A stretch of DNA of 64,000 nt from Physcia stellaris (taxonomy: Eukaryota > Ascomycota > Lecanoromycetes > Caliciales > Physciaceae): contig JABSSW010000001.1 in the NCBI GenBank assembly GCA_018902385.1, positions 124,001-188,000 of the forward strand, in the 5' to 3' direction. The position numbers and the translations under genes were made by a program. The notes below the pieces were generated by a model, which did no database searches, was not told the DNA's origin, and was given only the letters and a program-made list of their open reading frames with translations. Positions within the stretch are counted from its first letter, which is position 1; each line of letters begins with the position of its first letter. This document shows, one piece after another, positions 24,879 through 35,985 of the stretch.

Positions 24879-27800
24879 ATGGTACATCCCTCTCCATGAT
24901 TCGAGCAATCATCCATAATCTTCAGTGCTAATGTCGTGATAGTCGTCACTCGGCGGAACTTCCCAGCGCAGCATCCTCTCCCTCGACAAGAGCGACGCCC
25001 CATTTTCGACATTGATCGATGAAGCATGCGAAATCCTCGACATACAGCTGGAGGAAAATGGCCTCACTCTTCTCTATGAGAATGATGACAGTAGAAGAAG
25101 CCAGGGATCGAACCCACGGATCGATTGGACGCTGAGATGGCTACTCAAAAATATGCAGACGACAGAAGTACGGCCTGGGAGGTACGAGAGACGGTATTCG
25201 ACAATCTTACAGACAATGGCCCGGCTGACACTTGCAGTGTGTGTCTAGACTACCGAGCATGGATGCTTCTTCGCGAGCTCGTCCTTCGGACTCCTCTTAC
25301 AACCGTCGCCCGCTTGTTGAGCGCTCATAAGCTGACACGGACCATCCAAAGCACGCTTCAATGGCTAGCAGAAAAATGCAGATCCATACCGGAAGACCTC
25401 TTCTGGCTTACAGAGGCAGACATGTCGGGCCCAGACTCAACTCTTCAAGAAGCCTCACCAGGAAGCCTCTCACAGCCGTCTAGAAAAAGGAAGCGGGATG
25501 GACAATCGAAGGTTACTGCAATATGGACAGCCAAAGATGTTCGGATTTTGTATACTTCTATCTGCTGCAACCTCATAGAAATGCAAGATATCATTACAGA
25601 CAGTTCTCAAGGATACGCCGTTGAGCATCTCAAAGCAGCTCTCAGGTGCCCAATGGAAATCGCTGCCTCTACCCTGGATTGCGCTGCCATTATTGTTGGC
25701 TTTCTTGTAAGATACAGATGTGATCGCTCAAAAATGGGATATGATGGCGCTTGGGTACTGCCCATGGTTCAATTTTGGCAATCTCAGTTGCCTGGTTTGA
25801 GAGAGGACCTGAATCAATCAGTCAATGTTAGTCGAAACCATCTCTTCATATGCTTCATACTAATTGACTTTCGAAGCTTGTGTTCTCGAAACACTGCTTT
25901 CAGAGTGTTCTACATTTACTTCTTTCATACCACAAAAACCCCGAACCTGAAGACGAAATACGGCCAGTCTCTGCTAGACTGGTTGACTTGCTACGCAATC
26001 ACATTCTGAGTCCGGCTCGATCGTCTTGTCTGAATGCGTTACGGCCAAGAGATGTTCGGGATCCAGACATCCCCACAGGACTGCTCGAAACGCTCCTAAC
26101 TCCACTTATGGACAGCCTGATTGTGGATGAAGTAGTGAGATCAGACAATCTCGAGTCCGTTGCCTTTTTGTTTGAGATTGCGGCCGAACATTCGATGCGA
26201 GTCGTACCCAAGGATAGGAGAAACGAGATCGCCTGGTTACAGAAATTGCTGAATCACATCATGCAAAGAGCCCATGCTTTCGATTACTATGACCTAGATG
26301 ACGAACGACAAATAATCACCGTTGATTTTTCAGTGAAGATGTTAGATTCATGCGTTCAATCCAAGGTAACCCTGGATACAGCGACTCTCGAAAGGATTAT
26401 ACGGCCTTTATTTCATCATCAGCGGATATTCACTGAACAAGAGTGGAAAGTGGTCAGTTTATGCATACAGCTTGACGCTACTATATTTGTAAATCCTTCA
26501 GGGAATGTTCAGGTCAACAAAGAGTGCTTACAGCAAGTGCCTAGCGACTTGTTGTCGTTGCTTCTGAATCAGATTACTCGAGATGGCCAAAAGCTGCTAT
26601 TGGCCAATACAAACTCTCAACTACAATCAGAGACAAGACTTCCATATGACATGATACGCTCCACAGTTGTCATGCCACTGGCGAATGCTTTCATTCGTAC
26701 TCGACAATTTCCCAGATTCCTTGACATCTGGCAAGGGCAACTTGAACAGCACTATTCATCAGATAACGAGAACGTCAGTATATGGAGGGACGACCAACTC
26801 CTGCACGCAGTTGCGCACCTTGTCGAGTCCGCTTTATCAATCAGCGAGATCGAGAAAAGACTTCATGTAGTTGTGGGCGAGCTGGAGTCTATAGCTGGAG
26901 AAACCAGTGCTGAGCCAGCCATTCTTGGAAAGTTGACTTCTCTAGCAGTGACATTAGAATGTCTATTATCAGGCAGTACTAGCAACCGGACTTTACAACA
27001 GCTTGGAGAGCCGGTCCTCGTATTATACAAGCTCCTATCACGACTGACCACAGACATTACAGAATATAGCAATGACTTTGAAGAATTTCAAAATAGTTGT
27101 TGGAGAATCATGACCATTATCAATGATCGATGGTCCTTACCCCACCAGTCACTTGATTTCGAGATCAATACTGTAAAGACAGCCAAGACTCTGATCATGA
27201 ATGTCATAGATGACGCATGTGATCTAGAGCGACCATCCCCTAAATATAGTGCAGGCTTCTACGCTTTTCGGTTCATGCTGAGCCTGGCAGACGTCGAGAC
27301 CGCTATTCCGGACGCATATTGGTCAGCTATGGGAACCGCCACTGAGCATATCCTAGATCACAGTAGCGCATGTATTAGGCCAGGGACTTTTCATCATCTA
27401 AAATGGAATGGACAAGATGACCTTATCACTCAAGGGTCCCTATTTGGTCTTGCCTGCTGTGCACAACTCACTACTATACCTCGTACACTCAAGTAAGTTC
27501 CCCATTTGCGACATTTGCAATCAGGGCAAACTTCTTTAACGTGATATAGTCTGATGAACAAAGTCATACAATTTCAGTTCTTACACTATATATGGTCCTT
27601 GGCGTGGTCTGGCCTGAAAGAAGAATCGATAGCTTCTAGCGAAGGCCTTATTGAAGACTCAAGGTGGACAACCTTCAATGAGAGTAGTCAAGTCTCCGCT
27701 TTACAGTTATGGCAGAGACTTTCCCGCTCTATGATGCTGGACGAGTACTCGCAGTTATCGGGTAAGGATATCGAGCAGTACCAAAAGATCCTTTAGCTGA

Positions 27801-29973
27801 CGAGTACAGCTTGCTATCGCGACTTTCAAGTGTCGAAATATTTGCAGCACAGCTCTCTCGACAACGCAGACACTGGAATGCCGGAGGCTGACGGCCATGG
27901 CGACCAAGTCCTGTGGCATGATATTTGTCTAACGCTTCTTATGACAACACCTTTGCATCTCTTCACGAAGACACAGAAAATCAATCTTTCGAATCGCTTG
28001 CTTCAAGTGCTTGTCAATAAATCGATCGGCATTAGCTCAATTGCCGGGGCATTGAATTTACTAGTTTTCTTCACCAAGACTCCCAGTAGCTCTATGCTTC
28101 TTCTGAAGAAGCCATATATGACATCAGATGATAACCGGTCAAATAGCCAGGGCATCTCCACGACATGGCTATTCGAGATTGCAGCGTGGCTTGACGAGAT
28201 TGGAAGCGCGGCAAGTCCAGATGTCCAAGCTCTCATACAACTGAAGCACCTCACAGATCTAGTATTACAGTAGGTTCACTCTCCTTACTAACCCCTTAAA
28301 CTGCTCTAATTTAGTCTAGATATCTTTGCTTCGGGGCAACGGGAAGCTCGAGAGCTGGGTACCTTCGGACGATATACCAACAGGTAGACCAAAAATTAAA
28401 TTTGACAGCTGAAGTTGTCGGTGTCACTCACATATCGATGATAAGCGTTATTCAAACAATGGTTAATTTTTATATCTTGAATTACGACCATGTCACACAA
28501 TTGATTCCAGAGTTCAGCCAGAGGATGGATGGGTGGCGAAGCAAGCTAACCGAAGTATCAAATAATTTGGAGCGAATAGCGTTGGATTCGGGGAACGAAA
28601 ACTCAATTACTGGCATTTCTTACGATGTCACAGATGCACAGCGAGCGGCGGCAACACCACTCACTGAGAGCCAGCCATTGCCGGCTGGGGATGGTCCCAC
28701 ATCTTTATATACCGTAGACCATTACAGTGAAGGCATCCTCAGGACGCAGAAATTCAGACGCAAGCATCTACTTTCCGAAGAGGATGGACCGTTGATCGAC
28801 GAAGCTCTCGCTACTCTAGACGGCTGTAGGTGACATGTGTCAAGCTGGATACCTCTAGGCTAACGTTGTTTGCAGTAGAAACTCCCGAAGAGGAGAAGTA
28901 CTTACTCAATACCTTTCAAGGCGTAACGCAAAGGAGAGATCAGGACGCACTCCTGCGAGCATTTTGTCAAAAGCTTCCTCGCGATACGAGTGATCAGGGT
29001 GACAGCCTGGGGCGAAATACGCACGAGTTCAGTATCTTACGCTTGTTAGAAAGAGTATTGATTGGTCTAAAAGGTGACTTTGATCAAAATATTTACATCC
29101 TAACTGTGCTGACTATTCAGGCTTGCATCAATCTACTGATACTCTAGGGTCAAGCCTGTCTCAAGTACTTGCGAGATTATGCGACATGTTGCACAGATCT
29201 CTAGACTGCCATGCAGCTGTTCAGGCAATGCGCTGCATAAGCATCATCCTGCGCTACCAGGTATGACAGCAAGGGTTCAAAATAGTTGCACAACTAGCTT
29301 ACAATTGATCTAGGGGAAGGTCATATCGCAGTTTCATATCGATAGCCTAATGTCGGCAATCACAGTGAAATCATCAGCCATGAACCGTCAAATACCTGAG
29401 TTTGGTGATGGAGGCGTCTATCTAGGGCTTTGTAGGCTCTTTGAGACGAGCATCGTCCTACAGCGATCGAAACTCGGTGGGCGCTATCACCTCATCCTTC
29501 AAGCGCTACAGTGCTTGCTGCGCTGCCTTTTTGTACCTTACAAAAACGTAGAGCACAGCCAAACCACGGCAGAAGAGATCATGGCCGACGCCGGGTATGG
29601 GGAGACTCAAGCAACGGCGTATGCTCGCCTGCTCACGACACTCTGCGACCCTACGGTTTCCGCCGTTAGCCGGTCGCGGCAAACATCACGGCAAGAGCTC
29701 AACGACGAGACGCAAAAGGCGCGCAGTATCGCGGGCCAGCATCTGCAGTATGTCGTCGAAGATTTCTGCATCTGTCAGCTGCAAGGTCGCCTGCTCCCGG
29801 AGATGAAGGTGGCGCTGAGTCCCGGCTTGTGGGCGATCTTTGAGGTCATGAGTCAGGGGGTGATGCGCAATCTGAACGCATCGATGGGATCTGCGAGTCG
29901 GGCCGTTTTCAAGGCGCTGTACGATGAGTACCGAAGATCTGGACAGTGGAAGAAGAACAGTAGTGGCGGCTGA
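24879..29973 (+). CDS. URB2: Nucleolar pre-ribosomal protein URB2 (Npa2 family)
   Basis: Acts in the nucleolus in early 60S assembly and 27S pre-rRNA processing. Ten exons: 24879-24881, 24943-25181, 25238-25826, 25877-27492, 27550-27761, 27810-28269, 28320-28825, 28876-29073, 29121-29260, 29314-29973, giving about 1540 residues; every junction keeps phase and has a branch point (CTGAC, ACTAAT, TTAAC, GCTAAC). The C-terminus carries the Urb2 signature: EEIMADAGYG, LQGRLLPEMKVALSPGLWAI, LNASMGSASRAVFKALYDEY. The N-terminus LDKSDAPFSTLIDEACEIL also fits. The rest is helical solenoid; SRKRKRDG is a likely nuclear signal. The least certain part is the start: a one-codon exon ATG|GTACAT is the only upstream ATG that joins in phase at TGATAG. 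No frame break was found along 5 kb. Confidence 0.85.
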
Positions 29974-30578
29974 TAAGATGGTGTAAAGTCGAGACGGGAG
30001 AGGTACAATTTATGCGATGTATGTGCATAAGGCTTGTGCAACTACTAGTAGCACGTGCCGCCTTACCGGAATTAGCCCTAGCTTGGTTCACTGATCGGCT
30101 GTCAATCGCCTCTGATAAGATCCAGAACCGCCCGTGGACGTAACCATCACGGCATCTGGAACAAACTGGAAGTATTATGATCTAAACGTGCAGCTCGAGT
30201 ATGCGACATGTTCAGTCCTCGAACCTTTCCCGTGCTTCAATTCGGCTCTGGTTTTTTTGGCCGAAAAAGCAATCAGATACTATCGGCACGATAAGGATTA
30301 CCCCACGCCGAGCAAACCTCCAAGCCAAGCTAAACTCCCCTCGAGCTACATACTTTGGCAGAGCACAGGGCAGGTGATAGAAATCATTGCCCACCAATGG
30401 CGACCGTACAGCACACTACTGCAAAGCTATGAATCTTTCTTACCTCTCAGAGTTTGACCTGCCGGGCCAGATGCCCGGCTTTCGCTTTGGCATGCTGCTG
30501 GATCACCATCTTATCAACCGCGGGAAACGCCGATCACCAGCCCCCCCAGGAGCTCAGGTCACTGGGTATATTTGATAA
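29974..30578. other. Intergenic region upstream of the NCS1 permease
   Basis: About 0.6 kb between the URB2 stop and the permease start on the same strand. An open frame at 30134-30457 (107 codons) begins with ATG but resembles nothing known and lacks supporting features. The segment presumably contains the URB2 terminator and the permease promoter. Confidence 0.4.
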
Positions 30579-32715
30579 ATGCCCTCTGCTCGCCGTCTGA
30601 ACGTGCGACCTCCAATAGGTGATACCCCGGTTGAGGAACATCCACCGACCGCCTCCTCGCATCGCCAAGCCGGATCGTCCATAGACATCTCTCACGACGT
30701 CGAGTCTGAGCCTTTGCTGGCTAATCCTCTCCGAAGTATAAACCTGAGCTCTGTTAGGCATAGCAGAGACTCCCTTTCTCCATCAAATCGCCATCGTCCA
30801 CAGCAGTCTTGCTTTCTCGCCGCTATGGAGAAAATCAACGATAGCAAAGCTGGGCGCTTTCTGAAGAAGCTTGAGGTAGAGAGCGAGGATGGATTGACCA
30901 ACGCCCAATTGATGTTGACGAACCACGATCTAAAGCCAGGTACAGCCTGAGCTCAGAATCGAAACTACCTAAAGCTAAAGTCACGCAGTTGAACCTGAAC
31001 GTCGTCAATGGGGAGCCTGGAACTTTGTGGGCTTTTGGATCGCGGATTCTTTCAATATTGTACGTGAAGAACGCCGAATATTAGCGAGCACCATCGCTTA
31101 CAAGACTTACAGAACACTTGGATGATAAGCTCGACTCAGGTTGCCAACGGTCTCTCCTGGTGGCAGTCGTGGCTTTGTGTCTGGATTGGTTACACTATCT
31201 CTGGTACTTTTATCTGCATGACCGGACGAATAGGCGCGACCTACCATATCTCTTTCCCGGTCGTAAGCAGAGCTTCTTTCGGCATCTGGGGCTCCCTGTG
31301 GCCTGTCTTCAATCGTGCCGCTATGGCTTGTATCTGGTATGGCGTTCAGTCTTGGATTGGAGGTATGGCATATTCAGACGTTAAAAAGACCATGCTCACA
31401 AGTATTAGGTGAATGCGTCACTCTTATGCTCCGTTCTATCTGGACGTCATATAAGGATGTGCCAAATTCCATGCCCGTAAGCTCCGGCACAAATACGAGG
31501 GATTACCTCAGCTTTTTCCTTTTCTGGCTTTTCAGTTTGCCAGCCATTTGGTTCCCGGTCCATCAAATCCGTCATCTCTTCACTGCCAAGGCCTATATCG
31601 TCCCTGTGGCAGGTCTGGTGTTCTTTATCTGGGCTATCGTGCGAGCTCACGGCATTGGACCAATCGTGCATCAACCGTCGTCAAAGAGTGGAAGTGCACT
31701 TGGCTGGGCTATGGTTCAGGGTATCATGTCTTCAATCGCCAATTTTGCGACATTGATCGTCAACGACCCGGATTTTGCCCGTTTCGCAAGAAAGCCCAGG
31801 GATGCCCTCTGGTCTCAATTCATCACCATTCCCGTCGGCTTTGCCGTTACCTCCTTCATTGGCATCATTGTGTCTTCATCGTCGACGGTTATCTATGGAG
31901 GTGACCCTATCTGGAATCCGCTCACATTACTCAGCAATTTCCTTGACGGAGCAAATGGAGGTGCACGGTTCGGAGTCTTCTTTATCTCATTTGCGTTCGC
32001 CTTGGCCCAATTAGGCACAAACATCGCTGCCAACTCCGTCTCGGCTGGTACGGACATGACTGCACTGCTACCTCGCTATCTCAACATCCGCCGCGGTGGT
32101 TATATCTGTGCCGCCGTTGGTCTTGCCATGTGCCCCTGGTAAGTGCTCGAACCTAATCACATCCTTACAGCTAGGGTCGTTAACATCCGATCCAGGAAAC
32201 TCCTCTCCACCTCCAACAACTTCACCACCTATCTCAGCGCTTACTCCGTCTTCCTGTCGTCCATCGCAGGCGTCATCATCTGTGATTACTACGTCGTCCG
32301 TAAAGGCTACCTCCAGATCAAAGATCTCTACTCGGCCCAACCGCACTCGCCTTACTACTACACCTTCGGCTTCTCGTGGCGTGGCTACACGGCCTACATT
32401 TGCGGCATCCTCATCAACATCGTTGGGTTCGTCGGGGCCATTGGCAAGCCGGTGCCCAAAGGGGCAACATATATCTACAATCTGAACTTCTTCTGTGGCT
32501 TCCTCGTGGCGGGGACGACGTACTATCTCCTGACGCGATTCTTCCCGATCCCGGCGACGAGCACGTATTGGAATGAAGTCGGGGAGGAGATCCGGAATGT
32601 TAGTGTGGCGTATGGGGCGGGTGAGGGGCCTTTTGACGAGGAGAGCGTTAGTGGGAGTGACCGGATGAAGGACGAGGGCGAGTTGAGAGAGAGGAAGGTG
32701 GCGGATAAGTACTGA
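30579..32715 (+). CDS. NCS1 nucleobase/allantoin-type permease (Fur family)
   Basis: Plasma-membrane H+ symporter for nucleobases or related compounds. Exons 30579-30939, 30989-31059, 31113-31362, 31409-32138 and 32196-32715 give about 643 residues with all phases matched. After a roughly 120-residue hydrophilic N-tail come the NCS1 signatures: [16 protein letters not shown] at the first helix, [20 protein letters not shown] in helix 1, [20 protein letters not shown] in helix 3, and [14 protein letters not shown]. About 12 membrane segments are visible, including [20 protein letters not shown] in helix 10. The Trp-Tyr motif and FNINTWM resemble the Fur branch (uracil, uridine, allantoin) rather than the purine-cytosine Fcy branch. 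The substrate cannot be read from sequence alone. The acidic C-tail ([20 protein letters not shown]) is of the kind involved in endocytic turnover. Confidence 0.92.
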
Positions 32716-33574
32716 GTACTCGTATCTGTTTGATACCCATGTTTTGGAACGGAAAATTCACGATATTGTGGCGGTATTTGTGTGAGGTTCAATTGGTTGT
32801 ATATTCGGGACGAGATCAATGCAAATCTGCAAAAAATTATGATGAGCCGAGTCTTTCGAGCAAAACATCTCGCCGCAAATACTGGTTGAATGTTTGATGG
32901 ATACGGCACGTGACGTAGAGATCTCGATCCGGTCGATCTTGTCACCCCCACTTCCCCACATGCTCATGTTGCTCAGACCTCGGATGAAGCGGGGAACGCT
33001 CTGTCGGCTTCCTATTCGCTGATCTCCCATTCTCTCTCTGGCGACAACAGAAATCAGAGGACGAGAGAGAAGCTCCAAGTATCTCCTGCAGCTTGGACCT
33101 TTGCCCTGCTTCTGTTTCATCTCGTCTTCTGTGACCCTGCTTTTGTGCGACCTCTGAGATATACTGACGACATCATTTCGAGCCCTCATTACGTCTCGAG
33201 TCGGAGTACCTTGGTTTTGGCTCGTTTTCGCTCTTTGTTCGAATCACTGCCCAGCTCATTAGTCGAGATTGACTGCTCACGGACTTTACTTTTCTGGAGA
33301 TTGGAAGGGCATACATAGGGTATGTTGTGAGCTCGTTTGTTTAAAGGAAAGACACGGCGAAAAAAACACCGCTCGCTCGAGACCGCTCGTTACTCGACAA
33401 TCCTTTACGATCTGTACCTCTCGCTCAGAGAGCGACGCAGCAATCAGCTCCTGCCTCCTCCTCCTTCAACTATACCTCACCACCACCACCATCCATCCTC
33501 CCAAACCGAAACTCTCTCCCCCACCAACACCGAATCCAGCACCCCACCAAACCTCCCACCCTCCCCCGAGCAAC
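32716..33574. other. Intergenic region with pyrimidine-rich right end
   Basis: About 0.86 kb. The left part holds the permease 3' end. From about 33440 to 33574 the plus strand is strongly C/T-rich with CACCAC runs, typical of fungal promoters and 5' UTRs, and leads directly into the small gene at 33575. Frames here are low-complexity. Confidence 0.45.
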
Positions 33575-33832
33575 ATGTCTACCTCCGCTACCACCTCCTC
33601 CACCTCCTCATCCTCCTCCTCCACATCCCTCTCAAACCCCTCAACCTCCACAACGCTGCAACACCTCTCCCACCCCACCCAGCCCCGCCACAGACACCGG
33701 ACCAGTTTCGTGGAGCCGATACCGAGGGCGCAGGAGGGGGTAACTGGGAAAGACTTTTGTGTAATAGCTGAGGCGGCCAAGAGGGCGCAGATGGAGTGTG
33801 TGGTTAGGGATATGGGGGAGTGTGGACTTTGA
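33575..33832 (+). CDS. Small Ser/Thr-rich protein of unknown function
   Basis: Single-exon frame of 85 residues. The first half is a Ser/Thr low-complexity run that begins MSTSATTSS. The second half is of ordinary composition and looks like a real short conserved segment: RTSFVEPIPRAQEGVTGKDF followed by CVIAEAAKRAQMECVVRDMG. It is preceded by a C/T-rich leader of the type found before fungal start codons. I do not recognise a function; no signal peptide or membrane segment is visible. The opposite-strand frame at 33466-33897 is a shadow. It could be a chance frame in low-complexity sequence, but the second half argues against that. Confidence 0.5.
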   Translation: MSTSATTSSTSSSSSSTSLSNPSTSTTLQHLSHPTQPRHRHRTSFVEPIPRAQEGVTGKDFCVIAEAAKRAQMECVVRDMGECGL

Positions 33833-34828
33833 AGGGGGTGGTACGGGGAGGGGAGGGGGAAAGAGGGGGAGGGAAGGAAGGGAAGAGGGGTTGCCATAAC
33901 GCTTTTCTTCCCTGGGAAATAATAAACCTCCCCTCTCTAAACAAGAAGAAAAGAAGCATATCTATAGACCAAAAAGCCGGACAGGAATGGCAGGGCGGGG
34001 CGCTACTCTGGCCTGGGGCACTCTATGGAATACAGGTTCTAATATGAACCCAGCAAATCAGGCCTTGCCTACGAGAAGATGGTTTTAGAAGGATCGAAAT
34101 CTGTCTGTACAATAGAGTAAAGTAAACCACAAAACCCAAAACAAAACAGAGACAATGGGAAGCAAAACACGAATCTCGGTTTTTATAGGCATCCAGTTCC
34201 GAACATTCTCTAATATTTTCTCGATTGTTGTGCATCCGTTCTTCATCCTCCCAACCCAATTAAGTTTAAGCCTCTATCAATTGAACGGTTTACACTGACA
34301 TCCCCCTGACTCTTCTGACCACCCGCCCTTTTACCATTCTGCCGCCCCTACTCAGAACGCCTGCTGATAGGCATGTTCGCGAATAAGAATGAGGGCCTAA
34401 TCGAACGCAGACGTCCTCCATCCAGGTATCTTCCCCTCAACCCTCGCCCGTCGCCAGAACTCCTCAAGGCCCCAACGAAGAAGAGGTACTAGAGAAAGCC
34501 GCGAAGAAGACGTGAAGGGCTGAATAAACCCGCTCACAAGACTTCTTCGTTTCAAATATTATTGTAACGAAGTCAGAGCTTTAGAATGTTTCTTGTCGGA
34601 AAATCTGCATACTTCTCCCATTGACTATGATACAAGAAATACCTATGTTATGGACCCCACACTACCCTTTTGCTCATCGAAAAACCTTTTCGAAAAAAAT
34701 CTTGGGAATTCTTGGCCGGTCGTTGCCGTAGGATAAAAAACTTCTCCGCGCATCTAGAGAAGAATTCCGCTCATGTGATATACCACATCTCCACTCGATG
34801 GGATATCGCCTCAGAACAGCCAAAAAAA

Positions 34829-34888
34829 AACATCAACCCCCCCCTCCCCCTCCCCTTCCCCCAACCAAAAAAAAAAAAAAAAAAAAAA
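34829..34888. repeat. Polypyrimidine block and A22 homopolymer
   Basis: A C-rich block with CCCCT units (about 34829-34866) runs straight into 22 consecutive A (34867-34888). The long run shows that the assembly does not simply truncate all homopolymers. It could be a slipped A-tract or the tail of an inserted retroposed sequence; no target-site duplication was recognised. Confidence 0.8.
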
Positions 34889-35362
34889 GCTACCAACCCT
34901 ACTCTAATTCATCTCTCCTCCTTTCTCCCCATTACTCATTAATTTGCACTTTCCTACCCCGACACCCCCGCGACATCCCCAAATCGCCACCCCCCATCCC
35001 ATCCGCCTACCTCAATCTATTCAACCCAATCGTCGCTCGAAACTCAGAACGAAGAGGGAAGGGGGAAATGCCATGTAACAGATCTCCAGCATGGAAAAGT
35101 CGAAGAATCTTCGGTATTGTATTCCGAGATCATGGGCTCATTGTTGGTTGATGGAGACGTTTTAATTGAGTGGAGAGAGGGGTCGGTGTAGTAAAAACCT
35201 TTAAGTCGAGATGGGGGGTTTTTTGTTTGGGCACGGGAGGATTATGATACTTTTTTCGAAATATGCTTTTTGGACTTGGAGATAGATGAGTTTTGGTTTG
35301 TTTTCCTATTTATTGGAGGTTTTGAGTTCGATATAGAGAATTGCGAAAATCTTTGAAGTCAT

Positions 35363-35676
35363 ACCTGGATGGTAGATGAAGTTCCTTGGTTGCGAAATCC
35401 CATCTGGATGACACAAGAAGACTTTTTGGGTATGAAGTTTCACCTGGATTCTGGATGGCAGAAGAAGAGGTTTTGGGTATGAAATTTCATCTGAATGACA
35501 GATGAAGTTCCTTAGTTGTGAAGTTTCATCAAGATGGCAGGTGAAGATTTTTTGGGTATGAAGTCCCACCTAGATGGCAGATGAAGTTCCTTAATTGTGA
35601 AGTCCGACCTAGATGGCAGAAGAAGAGTTTTTGAATGTGAAATTCCACTTAGATAGCAGAAGAAGAACTTTTTAGG
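35363..35676. repeat. Minisatellite, about eight 39-47 bp units
   Basis: Tandem degenerate units that begin with ACCTGGATGG / ATCTGGATGA and contain GATGAAG or GAAGAAG. Two unit types can be told apart: one with GAAGTTCCTTRGTTGTGAA and one with a T-rich core ending TTTGGGTATGAA. The two types partly alternate, so the higher-order period is about 80 bp. Because units are not multiples of three, the apparent minus-strand frames across it are not believable as protein. Confidence 0.85.
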
Positions 35677-35985
35677 AAAAAAAATCAGAAAAGGAAAAAA
35701 GAAAAGAGAGAAGAAGAAGAAAACGTCAAAGACTCGATATGAAAATTCAAACGCAAACCCCTTCAAGAAAAATTAAAACAAAATTTCCCAATGGATTGTA
35801 CGATAGGTAGGAGAATGATAAGGCTGACTCTTGGATATATCTTCATCTCCCTTATGTACGTCCTCTTCCCTTTGAAAACCGGTTTCCTATACAGCGCGCT
35901 CGGGGGGGAAGCTCAAACCCCACCTCTATCTCCTGCGCTGGTCGTTGATTTGAGTGTAATGCTCGATCTTTCCACCCCACCACCA

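Larger units (their letters stand above)
33833..35985. other. Gene-free region with simple repeats
   Basis: About 2.1 kb without any recognisable gene, between the small Ser-rich gene and the 3' end of the F-box gene. It contains a polypyrimidine block with an A22 tract near 34.85 kb and a minisatellite at 35.36-35.68 kb, listed separately. Open frames on the minus strand between 35306 and 35766 are produced by that repeat. Confidence 0.6.

Noticed and set aside
25104-25115. GGGATCGAACCC, resembling a reverse-strand tRNA B-box
   Set aside because: The flanks do not form T-arm or acceptor stems and the site is inside URB2 exon 2.
30134-30457. 107-codon plus-strand frame between URB2 and the permease
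   Set aside because: No recognisable domain, splice structure or composition bias; probably chance.
35306-35766. Minus-strand frames with repeated HSDE/SRWD-like motifs
   Set aside because: Generated by the minisatellite, whose units are not multiples of three.
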